Source: Xenoacremonium recifei
Lineage: Eukaryota > Ascomycota > Sordariomycetes > Hypocreales > Nectriaceae
Direction: 5' to 3'
DNA length: 64,000 bases
Assembly (NCBI GenBank): GCA_012184525.1
Contig: WOFQ01000006.1
Coordinates: forward strand, 930,001 to 994,000
Numbering within the stretch: the stretch's first letter is position 1; each line of letters opens with the position of its first letter. Position numbers and translations under genes: made by a program. The notes under the pieces were generated by a model. That model searched no databases and was not told the DNA's origin. It saw only the letters and a program-made list of their open reading frames with translations. This document shows, one piece after another, positions 35,542 to 46,865 of this stretch.

Positions 35542-36362
35542 TCACACCCGAACCCCTTTGCTTCTTAAGACATTGACGCTCGCATTGAGTGTGAAGCCGG
35601 CCCACTGACCGAGTGAACTGACGAGACCGCCAAGAGACTTGACCTCTCCCAGTCTGCGCTGGAGGAATTGCCGCGTCTCGACAAAATCAGGAGATTTGTC
35701 GTTCGTCATGAACAACTCGCTTGTGCTGTAGATCATGGAGAGAGTTGCGCGCTTGGAGTACCAAGAGGGATCAACGGCCTTGTCACCGGCCAGGAACCAG
35801 ATCTCGTCGGAGAGCTTGGCTAGCTCCTTGAGGGATTCAGGAACGTAACTCGGTTGAGCCATGACGGCGAGGGCCTTGTAAAAGAGAGTTAGCATGGCAT
35901 GATATCATGGGGGAGTCGATCATGGGAACATACCTCCTGCCATCTGCCCAGAATCTCTTTGTTGCCCATGAGACGTTCCCAAGTCAACGCCTCAACCTTG
36001 GCGCCAATTGGCAAGTCGACATCTTTTGAAAAGACCGCTTCGCACCGGGCAGCCAATGCCTCGCGTTGGGTAACAAGGTGGTATCGGATCAGCGTGAATG
36101 GTCCATCAGGAAGTACACTGGCGCTGATGTCGAGGTATCCAGCGTCTCGAGCGCCGAGCCCGAGAGCTCGTTGCGAGAAGCCGTGTTCGGGAACATGTTT
36201 ATATGCAGCGGTGAGAATGTCTTTCTCGGCCGCGCCGAATGCACCTGGAGGTGGCGGGTGATCGTGGGAGTGGAAGGCTCGTCGGGAGAGTCGTTGCGCT
36301 GCGAATCGAGGGGCAGTACAGACGAATGTCGTCCGTGGGACTAGTCTGACGGGGACAGACAT
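35542..36362 (-). CDS. coq9: Ubiquinone biosynthesis protein Coq9
   Basis: The exons on the minus strand are 36362-35934 and 35874-35542, giving 253 residues. Coq9 is a lipid-binding mitochondrial matrix protein that presents coenzyme Q precursors to Coq7 and stabilises the CoQ synthome. The N-terminus is a typical presequence rich in Arg, Ser and Ala with no acids (MSVPVRLVPRTTFV...RLSRRAFHS). The mature part begins near KDILTAAYKHVPEHGFSQRAL, which gives the TetR-like first helices. It continues through ALTWERLMGNKEILGRWQEALAVM and DEIWFLAGDKAVDPSWYSKRATL to the C-terminal helices. The frame is open further upstream without a stop, but the conserved presequence starts at this ATG. The 59-base intron is well formed. 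Confidence 0.93.
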
Positions 36363-37491
36363 TGTCGAAGCCGTCGGCGGTTCGAATATCAGGGAATCAG
36401 GCCGAATTGAAAGGAGTCGAGAGACGTCAAGGTCGTGGCTCAACCGTGCAACACCATCCGAGATTTGGTGCTGAGGCGCATAGTAGTCAGTTGGTGGTGG
36501 ACGTAGCTCAATTTTCGGGACTTGGGAGCATGGCACCGGCCAGAGCTCGGGCCTTGGCGGGCGGTCTGCTATTCTGCCAGCGGGAGCCTCAATTATTGGA
36601 GTCGGGTTGGACCCCCCGTCATTCATGTGCAAGCACGTTCATTGTCGGCCCTGCGACCAGATCCGGTTCCCATTAAACGATAAACTCGACATTTGCTATG
36701 AACAGCGCTCGCCGAGATGCTACCTTGTCCCTGTATTGAAACGCGTCGCTGCCGTCCGTTTCACTCTCCGTAGGGCTGAACGCGCAGACGCGAGCTCTGA
36801 CGTGAGCAAAAGTCCCGAGATGGACTGTAAGATTCGAAGCTAACAATCGCCGAAACGCTGCTTAGCCTCCTATCACCATCGAGATGGCGGGGCCCTGCAA
36901 CGGCCTCAGTCCCAAGCCCTCAACGTCAAGTCATATTCTTGTAGGCGTGGAGGCGTCTAAGCGGTCGAGCAGCTTATGCTCTGGCCGGGGCCTCAACCTT
37001 GCCGGGACACGACGAGCATGGTATGAGCATCTGAGCACTGACTGGCGCTATCCGTACAGCTTGAGCACCCGTCTGCGTGCGTCTGCTCCACATGGAGTGC
37101 GGCGAGGGAACAGCTCGCAATCCCAAGGCGCGACGGAGCGAAGGGGATCCGCTGCTGGCAACCTTGATGATCGGATCTGACGCCTCGGATACGGACTGGC
37201 TGGTCGGGAACGGGGCCAAGGGCTCGTGTCCGTGGAGAGGACCAGAACAGAACGACTTTCAGTGCAAGCATGCATGGCCGGCCGGTCGAGGACTCGAGAA
37301 AGTGCCTCATGAATGCCTTGTCAGCTGCAGGCGGCGGGGAGGGGGGGTTTTCTGCATTGCTAGGTAGGGAGGTATCTATCTGCCTTACAATCAACACAAC
37401 AATGGGACTGAGACACTCGGCACTTGGAGGGCCAGTGAGGTCGGCTGCCCGAGAGAGCAAGCCGTGTCTCTCGGCGTGCCTCCAGACGTAC

Positions 37492-37503
37492 GTAGGTACC
37501 TAC
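37492..37503. repeat. 12-base perfect palindrome GTAGGTACCTAC
   Basis: A perfect 12-base palindrome in the long coq9/RRM-gene intergenic region; it contains AGGTACCT, which recurs six times in non-coding DNA of this window. Confidence 0.5.
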
Positions 37504-38754
37504 CTGCCTGGGCCTGGGTGGTCTGGTCTGGAACGATCCGCCAGCTCATTCATTATCGATGGCCCGAAGGCCTCTTCTCGCTTCTCTCCTCGTGGCCCCC
37601 ATCCTTCCCCCCCGGCCCACGAGACAGCTGGAGCTCTTCGCAAGCGTGCTCGCTCGAATCACGACGGCTGACCGTTGAGGGGACTTGGTCAATTTCTGCA
37701 CAATCTGCAGTCACCTGGCGCTGTGATGGCGAGCTTGATTGGATGGGCCAGTCCCCGGCAACACTGGTGAGCTGTTGTGTAACGGCGCGAACTCCTCCGC
37801 GCAATCACGGTGAAGCGCAATATGCCAATCAGCGGCCACCCTTGCGAGTTCTTCTCTGCCAACGGAGAAGAGAGAGAGCTGGAACATCCTGGCAACTCTG
37901 GATGTACCTTGGTAGTGCAGCGAGCCCACTCCTCCTGTGGTGAGTGAGTGGGTTAGCTGGCTGGCTGGCACGCTGGGTACCTACCTGGCTAATGCCAGTG
38001 ATTCTTGGGGGAGGGGGGTTGTGATGGACAGACAGATTGACAAGGATTAAGTTGACCAGACAGGCACCCCCCGGGAGGCCTTGGACTGACGAGCAAAATG
38101 CAAGAAGTGGCTGAGCAAGAACAGACTTGACCGTCCGACGGAGGGTTGAAGCTACCTTGGCTGCGATAGAGACCCCATCCCGAAAGCTGTCTTCTTCCCA
38201 AGGTTCGAGAGGGTCCGGGTACGTGTAGTGCTGGTCCATGGACCAAGCGGAATAATTAACGTCGAAAATGCGGGATGTGGATTTGAGTTGCAGATCTTGA
38301 GTGTTGGAGAGCGTGGCCTGGCCCTTGCGCCCTGAGTTGCCATATCATTGATACTGGGGGCGTCAGATATCTCTCGAAGCTGCCATCGCCACACATGCCG
38401 GATGCATGCACAGCGGGGGCGCCGAACAACGAGGTACATCAGCAGTCAACATCAAGATGCGATATCAAGCCTGATACCGCTGAAGTTTGGATTTCTTCTG
38501 GACGGCGAGTAAGCCTCAATGCCCTGGGATGCTTGGGTGGGTGAACCCTGAGTTGATGTGAACAAGGGTACGGCGGCACTACCTGGCCGCTTAGAGCGGC
38601 TTGCAGCCTACGGCCCACCATCGAGCTTGGTTGATGCCGTTGACCAACGTCCAACGGCCCACGCGGAAAGCATGCCTTTTGCGCTCTGCATTTTCCCATG
38701 GAGGGGCAACGCGAGGAAGGTGGCCGGGATCTATCGAAGCCCGTGCTTGGAACG

Positions 38755-38763
38755 TACTCCGTA
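38755..38763. repeat. TACTCCGTA motif copy 6
   Basis: Exact 9-mer, followed at once by an AGGTACGTACCT-like palindromic stretch. Confidence 0.55.
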
Positions 38764-41036
38764 AGGTACGTACCTGTCCGTTGCATGCACTCCACTGACA
38801 GGAGTATTTCGTGATCTGTCGACAGGGAACTTGACGAAGAACAAGACTGGCAAAAACATCCCAGCACTATCACGGCAGATGGCTCTTCCAGGACACGAAA
38901 TGCGCCTTTATTGTACTGGGTTACACTTCCGAATTCCGCAATTGACTCAAGTGATTTGCTTTGCAGATTGATCATTCCTGCCACCTGCGACCTCCGTAAT
39001 CAGACGGGGACATGACGTTGAAGAAAACATGTACATCTTTTCTTGATCTCTGGCATCTCAATACTGGGATCTCACCCTCACCACGAGATTTGATCCCGTC
39101 CGGGTCGACCAAGCCTACAAAGTATCTGCCGAGTTTCTGAACGTGTGTAGAGGGAGCTCATTACAGGCTCAGCTAAGGTACAGCGCCGTGCCTGGGAAAC
39201 AAACCTTGTGAGAAGGATGAGATGAGAGAATGGAACGGGATCAGACAATACAGTTATTCCCAAACTGTGTAGAGGCTCTTTGGAGGATCCCGCCCCACCA
39301 ACTTACACGCCGGCTTGTTCGATGCATCGACTAGCCCACGTCGCCATTTCGAGGTTGGCCAGTCAGGTGGCAAGGCTGGCACAGTGCGTATTAGTCTGGA
39401 GAAGGAGACGACATGCTCGAGGATGCTGCTGGACGGAGAGGAAAAACTTGGACTGAAGATGCACTTCTTTCCAAGACCATTTCACCTCCTTTTAGGCTAT
39501 CAATTCTCATGCTGATATTGCGCCTCAGCAAATATGTTACACATAGTTTAGCAAGGGTATATGGGTTTTCTTGTATTGCGTGTTGCAAGTGGCTGGTCGA
39601 GAACAAGTTTACACTGAATCTGCCAAGGTACCTTTTTGTGTGGCAGTATCTTGCAATGCCTTGGGTCCCAAAGTCCTACCTGATCGGTCGTTCATCACCC
39701 GGCTTACCTCCGTTGGCTGCCCGGCTGCTCCAGTCCGGTGAAGCTAGGTACACGACCCATTGCCCAAGGCACTCGTCAAGAGACGGGATGCAAGACCCAG
39801 TTTGCCAGTCTACCCACGCATGTGCGCTAGACTTGATGTCCTTGATGGACGGGCACGGTATGTCGGCTTCGGATCGATCTCTGAACACCTGTCCAGTTCC
39901 TTTCGTCTGGGGACAAGGGGTTCAGATAGTAAGCGGTGCCGCGACCAGCAGCAATGTCGAGGTCCGCAAGTCAGCCTGACTAATAAAATCTCACGCCCCC
40001 GGTTGACTGGCCGTATTTTTAGTCCATCGGTACCTGCACGTCCAAACGGGAGGTAGTGGTGGTGGTGGTGTCGGCAGCTCATTATCGTCCCCAGGCATCT
40101 CCAGCAGCCGCCGCCCTCGTCGTGAGATCTGCAGCCAATTTAGCCTCTTCAGGCGTCTAACGCCCTGCAACGGCATCCCATCCCACTCTTGGTTGAAGCT
40201 CAACCGGCGAGACAGCAAGGTGTGTGCAGAGCCGTGACAAAAAGCACACGGGTTATGTAGGGACTTGTGCTCCAGGTCCGAGGCGCAAGGTGCTCGCGCA
40301 GAGCATTCGTGCAAGTCTTTCCTTTAAATGAAATGAAAGCGCAACCTCGATTGCCAGCCAGCTCTTCACTGGCCTGGCTCCAGGAGATGAGTCCCCGTGC
40401 CTGCCCGGAGCTCCTGCTGGGCTGCTGCTGGGCTCCTGCTGGGTTTGGGGGCGTCGTTCTGGGTCGGGAGGGTACATAGCCTGCATCGCGGCCCCCAGTC
40501 GAAGTCGGGCCTGCGCCCTCTCATTCGTCGCCTGATTCGCCCTGGGACCCTCCCTCTCGAGGCGCGTCTTTTCTTTTGCCATCCGGGGCAAAAAGCCGAC
40601 TCCATTGTCCCCCCCCGAATCTCTCGTGCTGCAGCCAGCTTTGCGTTTATGCGACATTCGGTTCTCGTCGTCGTTGTTCGTCCTGTGTCTTCTGCTGGCT
40701 GACCGCGGACCAGTCATCACTCCATCCATTCGGTCGGTGGCTTGTCGTGTCCCGTCGTCATCCCCGACTCCCCCCCAGCGCTCGTTCCCCCCAGTGTCGC
40801 GCATCCGGCTCAACAAGCCCAGGTTCTCAGGCACTCTCAGGCTCAGACTCACGCTCTCGCCGGTCTTCTGCGACCTGACCGACGTGGACGTCTCTTTGGA
40901 GAAATCAGTGCGCGTCTTGTCATCCGCCGCCTATCCAGACCGGCCGCTCGTTCCTCTCACCACGCGACAAGGCCACCACCCTCCACCCCCCCAATACCGT
41001 ACCTTTTCTCTTTCCGTCCGTAGAACAGGTGTCGCC

Positions 41037-44000
41037 ATGGGTATGTCATATCCTCTCTTTCTTCTTGTCGTACCCCCCTCACATCGTCGTCGTCTCTCCG
41101 TCTTGACACTTGCTGCTTTCCCCTCGAGCCTGACTCTTGTACCCTCTGTTTGCGCTCTGTCTTTCTTCTCGGCCATGGCCGATCCTGTCAACTCGCCTTC
41201 TCTTCCCGCATGAGGACTTCCGAGTAATAGCGGTTGCCGTTGCGCCCGCAAGTGAGCAGACCTGTGTATCTCTCTCCTCGTCTTCCATCTCTTCTCCCCT
41301 GCGCTCTCCTCCATCATCATCTATCTACTGGCATCCCGGGGATTGTTCGACGCGAGCAGAGCCTGCTCCGAGTTGTCCACTCCCTCGGAGTGTGCTCATC
41401 AAGTCAGTGTGATACCACCTCGTCCTGCTGCTTGCTGCACCTCGGAGGCCCCCTTCCACCACCGACAACACTCCCGCTACCTCTTCTCGCGTCGCCTTTC
41501 CCCGTACACTGCATTATCAGAACCCCCCCTTACCTGCATTTCCCGCCCAGGTCCACTCGGCTCTTCATCACACCCCTCCATTACGCTGAGGTACTCTCAC
41601 TCCCCGTTATTTCAAGCACGCTGCCTCTCTTTTCTCGCTCCTGTCAATCTGTTTTGCTCGCGATTTTGGTTTCTAACGCTCACATACTTCTAGCTGACTC
41701 AGGCGATACGTATCGACCCGTGAGTACCAACATCACCTTGATGACCCTCCTCTGCCGGCTCTGTTCTATTCCCCCCCCTCCACCCCGTCTAGATGGCGCT
41801 ACTGCCATCAATCTATTACCCGCAGTGGCAGCCGCGCCGTTGAGCATGACCACCTCATTCGCGATTGCGGCGCTTTGTTGCAGTCGCACCCGACGAGCGC
41901 GGCCATCCGTTGGGAAGGGTTAAACCCTCTGTTCTGATTGCCTCTGTTGTTGAGGCTTCACACGCCTTCCGGTCATCCGAAGTAGGGCCTTACATGGTAA
42001 CTGTTTGCAAGTGCTGCAAGTGACCGCTGAGGCAACGGCAACAGAATCCAGGCTTGAAACCCTGGCCAGTCAATTTCCTTGCCTCCTGTCGCCAATGGTC
42101 TGCAGTGAATCATGCTCGCGCTCCTTCCTGTGTGTCCGCAGGCCACCTTCAAAATTTCCACTGCCAAAGCCTGACTCTTACCTGCACACTTTATCCTTTC
42201 CTCCCTCTTCCTACGCCGCGCCACAGTGCTTCTCTTGGAATGGAACCACTTGTTCTCCGGTTCGCAGCTAACCTCGTCCAGCGCGAGAGGTCTCGATCTC
42301 CACGTCGACGATCCAGAAGCCCCGGCCGATCAAATCGACGAAGGTCTTATTCCCCTCGCAGCAGATCACCGAGTCGCGACGACTACCGCCGGGGCCGTGA
42401 TCGTTCTCCCATGACTGGCCAAGGTGCCCCAGGTGGAGGACAAAACCCAGGCTTTTCTGGACAGGCTCCTCATCGATCCTATGAGGAAAGGGCCCAAGCC
42501 CGAGAACAGATGATGAACAACATCCGCGAGACGTCGCAGCAGGACCGCCGCGTCTACGTCGGCAACCTCTCCTACGATGTCAAATGGCATCATCTGAAAG
42601 ACTTCATGAGACAGGGTGAGGCTTGCAATGCCGCGGGTTTCGGAGGAGAGATGTGGGGCTGACGAGAGGATATCTAGCTGGAGAGGTTCTTTTTGCCGAT
42701 GTGCTATTGCTTCCAAACGGAATGTCGAAGGTGGGCTTCATCGCGTAGTCTTTGGCTGGCTTTCTTTTGTGGTTTTCTTCCCTCTTAGTCTTACATGGAT
42801 GGTTGGGTTGACGGGTTGGGACGTTGTCCTGGGGTGAATGTAGGGATGCGGGTAAGTAATCGACCTTGTCGATCATCTGTTGTATTCGCGACACTAACTC
42901 TTTCGTGCAGAATAGTGGAATATGCTACACGAGAGCAAGCGCAACAAGCCGTTGCCCAACTCAGCAACCAAAACCTGATGGGTCGCCTCGTTTACGTGAG
43001 AGAGGTTTGTAACATTCATTCTTCGGACTTGGTCATATGAGCTTGGTATCTAATAACGCACGTCACTAGGACCGCGAAGCAGAGCCTAGGTTCATTGGAG
43101 CCACCGGTGCCGGTCGGGGTGGCTTCGGTGGTCAAATGGGAGGGGGTTTTGGTGGCGGCGGCGGAGGCGGCGGCGGCTATGGCGGAGCCCCTGGCGGTGC
43201 TGGTCGTCAGATCTACGTTGCCAACGTTTGTTTCTACCCCTATTCCTTTGATACCTGTCACTGGCGGTTATTAACTTACTGTAGCTCCCCTTCAATGTCG
43301 GCTGGCAGGATCTGAAGGACTTATTTCGTCAAGCCGGTACGTCGAGCCAACGTCTTGGTTGAAGTTGTTCTAATATTCTATATAGCTAGGAACGGAGGCG
43401 TTGTCCGAGCCGATGTCCATGTTGGTCCTGACGGTCGCCCTAAAGGCTCTGGAATCGTTGTCTTCGAGAGCCCGGATGATGCGAGAAGCGCCATCCAGCA
43501 ATTCAACGGCTATGATTGGCAGGGTCGCAACCTCGAAGTCCGTGAGGACCGATATGCAGGTGGCGGCGGAGGCATGGGCTTCGGTGGCCGTGGTGGCTAC
43601 GGCGGCATGCGAGGAGGCTTCGGCGGCTTCTCCGGTCGAGGTGGTTACGGCGGTGGACGTGGCGGCTTTGGATTTGGTGGCCGTGGAGGAGGCTTTGCCG
43701 GCGGAGGCGGAGCTAGCTTCGATGCTTCCCCTGCACCCTCCGTGCCGCCAAACCCCTTCACTGACTATGCCACTGCGGGAACTGAAAGGAGTGAGATCAT
43801 CTACGTCCGCAACGTAAGGGAATTTTATTCACGGGAAAGCTTCATGTTGCTAATTTGAACTAGTTGCCTTGGTCAACCAGCAACGACGACTTGGTCGAGC
43901 TTTTCACAACTATCGGCAAAGTTGAACAAGCGGAAATCCAATACGAAGCCAGTGGGCGGTCTCGAGGCACCGGTGTCGTTCGATTCGACTCTCCCGAGAC

Positions 44001-44148
44001 GGCCGAGACAGCGATTGCCAAATTCCAGGGCTATCAATACGGTGGCCGCCCTCTCAATCTGAGCTACGTCAAGTATCTGAACCAGTCGGGCGGGGACTCC
44101 ATGGAAACCGACCCTCATGGTGGTCTTACCCAGGATCAGATCATGTAA
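41037..44148 (+). CDS. gbp2: Three-RRM RNA-binding protein, Gbp2/Hrb1-like
   Basis: Nine exons: 41037-41040, 42268-42615, 42678-42730, 42844-42851, 42911-43004, 43070-43225, 43285-43336, 43386-43813 and 43864-44148, giving 475 residues. Gbp2/Hrb1 proteins are SR-like shuttling mRNA export and quality-control factors. The order is an RS-rich N-terminus (RERSRSPRRRSRSPGR...), RRM1 at about 97-169 (VYVGNLSY ... KGCGIVEY), a Gly-rich linker, RRM2 at about 216-293 (IYVANLPF ... KGSGIVVF), a second Gly/Arg-rich linker, and RRM3 at about 376-450 (IYVRNLPW ... RGTGVVRF). The first coding exon is just ATG plus one G before a 1227-base intron. Exon 4 is 8 bases and supplies Gly-Cys-Gly of RNP1. All phases agree and give one uninterrupted frame. 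The exact first exon is the least certain part. Confidence 0.88.
41041..42267 (+). other. 1227-base first intron of the Gbp2-like gene
   Basis: It starts GTATGT right after ATGG and ends TTCGCAG before CTAACCTC. It is more than ten times the usual intron length in this window and is C/T-rich. Splicing yields Met-Ala-Asn-Leu-Val-Gln before the RS region, a sensible N-terminus. Unseen alternative exons inside it are possible. Confidence 0.65.
42844..42851 (+). other. 8-base micro-exon of the Gbp2-like gene
   Basis: GGATGCGG, preceded by TGTAG and followed by GTAAGT. It completes Lys-Gly-Cys-Gly-Ile-Val-Glu-Tyr, the RNP1 of RRM1, and is the only arrangement I found that keeps both the frame and the motif. 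Confidence 0.8.
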
Positions 44149-45958
44149 CGACGCTCTGATCAACTTCGCAGTGATGTCGTGAAGCGAATTTGCCGACCCA
44201 ACATCACAAGCATGGTTGTCGCAACCTCATACTCATTTCTTTTCTATACCGACATCTTTCGCCGGTATACCTGCTTTCGGTTCATTCATCTTGCCACAAC
44301 AAAAATGACAAAAGAGAAAAAAAGAGTTAGGAAGATGAAAGTGTGAGAGTTCTGATACCTGGAGTCTTCATGGAATCACGGTCGAGCTCTATCTTTCCTT
44401 CTCCTTCTATTTTACCCGACACGAAAAGATGAGTTGTAATATTTCAAGGTTACATGGCTGGGAGTAAGGGTAGCGGCTGGGACTTTCGTCTCTCAGTCAC
44501 TGCCAAACTTCGAAAACCATAAAAAGGGGATTTTCACTTATGGAGGGAAGGGCCAAGCTGGCCTGTCATATAAAGGATGACACACAGCTCTTTCTAGAAT
44601 GTATCTTGAGTTTTCATTGAAGGTTTCCGAAACTCATGTCTGCCTGGTGTGAGGAATCTTGCTTATGATTGTTGCGGAGTTGGGTAGCTTCCTTGGCTGT
44701 ATGATGCTTGGGACTGGCTGATCAAGTGACTGGGTGATTATGTGCCCCGAACCACCGCTCGACAACAAGGGTTGGTTGGTCAGGATGGTGTGATGCCGAT
44801 TGACTGAAATTGTGAATGAACATACAAATACAGTCCCGAGGGTTGCCTCGTAATGAGCAAATGACCTCATTGCTATTAACCCTTCGTTTAGACTTGATAT
44901 CGTTCACGGAAGCCAATGACGTTTTCCCCCTGTCTCAGGAGCTATGGCTTGTTCGGGTCTGCGGAGCTGCTGATCACCACAGTTGGAGCTGTTCATTCAG
45001 GTACCTATGTAGAAATTCGACAGGATCGCTCTGCCTGCGCCCGGAAGACATGACGAAGATACGAAACATAGTTGTTGATTCATACTGGACCTCAAAATCA
45101 TTAGGCGGGCATGACTGCCTCTTCACCTCCCCAGTCTTATTCTCAAAATGTCGAGAAAGAAACAAGATACGAGAGTGGTTTCGTGCCTTTTATGTCACGG
45201 ACACGTCACACCTGTAGTACTGAAACAAGTTTTGAGTAGTGGATTACTTGCAAACCTGGACCTCTCCTTTATAATACTCTGTGTTCTAATATGGAGAGCT
45301 GCACGCTCCCGAATGCAACGCCCGCTAGTGCGAATGCTTGGTTCAATAGGAATTAGGTAGACGGGAGGACCATAATCCGTTGTTACAGTCTCCTCAGAGC
45401 CTTGGCACGGACGTTGGGAATTCACGGAGGCCGTAGAAGCAGAGCTGCATTAATTGCGCATATGAGCAAGAGTACCAAGACAGTGGCCTTAGAACGGGAG
45501 AATTGAGGAGAACGCAGAGTGTATCAAGGCTGAAGAGCTATCCGAGCTGAAGGCTGAAGGAGAAAGAACGGGCATTTCGGCATGAGTGGCATGGACGCGG
45601 ACGTGAACCTTGAATTTGCCAGTCACGTTGAGAAGAATGGAGTTGAGTGCAATAGTAAATATAGATTGGGCACCTTTTTGAGCGTGACAATGCCTGGCCG
45701 ATCCCATCCGTATGAAATATCCCGAGCCCCTACTCAACTAAGTAATGCAGCTAGACTTATGCTGTAAAATAAATGTTACTGATGGTAATAATTCGAGCGA
45801 TTCATACATGAGATTCGTTGATGCATCCGACGAAAACTTAGGGCGAACGACGGCCTGGGCTTCTCAGCCCAAGAGATGATAAACGAGACTCTGCCGCGAA
45901 ACCAAGACTCTATTTAACGGCAACACCCACTCACGAACTCGTTATCGGCGACTTCCTC
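44149..45958. other. Convergent intergenic region RRM gene/srp14
   Basis: About 1.8 kb with comparatively A/T-rich DNA between two 3' ends, unusually long for a convergent interval. It holds an AGGTACCT palindrome at 44999-45006. No frame has a recognisable product. Confidence 0.45.
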
Positions 45959-46485
45959 TTAGGCGGCTGCCTTCTTCTTCTTCGCCTTGGCCTTCTTCTT
46001 ACTCCGATCACGAGGCTTTAGGGCTGTCATGCCGGCCTTGCATACATCTGCATATCGCATATAAAAAGCCTCCAGATCGCCAGGCTGAACGACAGTCGAT
46101 ACTTTCAGTTTGTTGGGGCGGTCCCTCTTGGACTGGCCGTTGGAGGCGCGGACTAGAATGGGCTGCGGTTTGCTGTCCAGGTCTGACGCAGGGTCTGACT
46201 CGGAGGCCTGAGGACCGTCTCGGCTAGAGATGACTGGAGAGGTTTAGAGACCGCGAGATAAGGCAGGATTGAGATGGATGACCCACGTCGCTTTTGGCTG
46301 AGGTAGATGGCACCGTGATCGCTTGTTTTACGGTGTTCAAAGAGTCCCCCCAGCGCGGCGAAGAACTGGACGTCATGTGAGCGATGCAAATACCACAAAT
46401 GGGGAGAAAGAGCTCGTTGAACCACAGGGGGATCAGCGTCTCAGTTAGCACTAACCTCATCATGGCTCATATGCCCAGAATCCAT
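45959..46485 (-). CDS. srp14: Signal recognition particle subunit SRP14
   Basis: The exons on the minus strand are 46485-46456, 46365-46283 and 46223-45959, giving 125 residues. SRP14 binds the Alu domain of SRP RNA and takes part in slowing translation while ribosomes are taken to the ER. The start MDSGHMSHDEFFAALGGLFEHRKTSDHG, the following AIYLSQKR, then VVQPGDLEAFYMRYADVCKAGM and a very basic end (RSKKKAKAKKKKAAA) are typical. Only one Alu-binding partner type is visible here. The second intron is less certain. A GTCATC donor with a CTCTAG acceptor keeps the frame and gives KRRGRDG. A better-looking GTGGGT donor three bases upstream would need a poor GAG acceptor. Confidence 0.87.
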
Positions 46486-46865
46486 GTTGGTGAAATTTGA
46501 CTCGCAGGATGGTTATGTGAGGCTGTACAAAACGGATTGAGGTCAGTTTGTGAGTGCTCGAGCCCCGCCATGGACTGCGACTGGTCTCCACTGACGCACG
46601 CCGAATGGCGGGGTGCGCTTGAAGCCAGCCTTATCTTATCGGCCCCAAATATTTTTTCCCAGACCTTTTATTGCAGTCTTCGTTTTCATTTACCAGCTTC
46701 GTTAAGACTGTTGTCACGTCGAACATTCGGATTTGCTGAGGCTTTCTGCCGCAATCACGGGCTACTCAAGGCTCCTCATCCACACATTCAAATGTTCATA
46801 ATGATCAACTGACTGCCTTCGATACGTCTGTTCTGTTTCTGAGCAACGTAACTATCACCGTCACC
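46486..46865. promoter_or_regulatory. Shared divergent promoter region srp14/sgd1
   Basis: 380 bases between the two start codons. One gene serves protein targeting and the other ribosome assembly, so a common growth-related control is plausible but only inferred. Confidence 0.45.

Larger units (their letters stand above)
36363..41036. other. Largest gene-free region, between divergent coq9 and the RRM gene
   Basis: About 4.7 kb, the longest intergenic stretch. It holds a TACTCCGTA copy (38755-38763), AGGTACCT palindromes at 37494-37501 (inside a 12-base perfect palindrome) and 39626-39633, and purine or G-rich runs near 37325-37350 and 38008-38024. Several frames of 130-200 codons exist on both strands, but they overlap each other, often lack ATG and resemble nothing known. 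The last 500 bases are very C/T-rich and are likely promoter plus leader of the RRM gene. A non-coding RNA or an orphan gene could be missed here. Confidence 0.45.

Noticed and set aside
38439..38984. 181-codon minus-strand frame in the long intergenic region
   Set aside because: It begins with GTG rather than ATG, its composition is unremarkable and no family is recognised.
40253..40852. 199-codon minus-strand frame
   Set aside because: It is antisense to the C/T-rich leader of the RRM gene and looks like a low-complexity product.
40605..41213. 202-codon plus-strand frame crossing the RRM gene start
   Set aside because: It is C/T-rich leader and intron sequence in a different frame from the ATGG exon; Ser/Pro/Leu-rich, as random pyrimidine-rich DNA would give.
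41234..41923. 229-codon plus-strand frame inside the long first intron
   Set aside because: Pyrimidine-rich DNA in one frame, no family resemblance, and it lies inside a well-supported intron.
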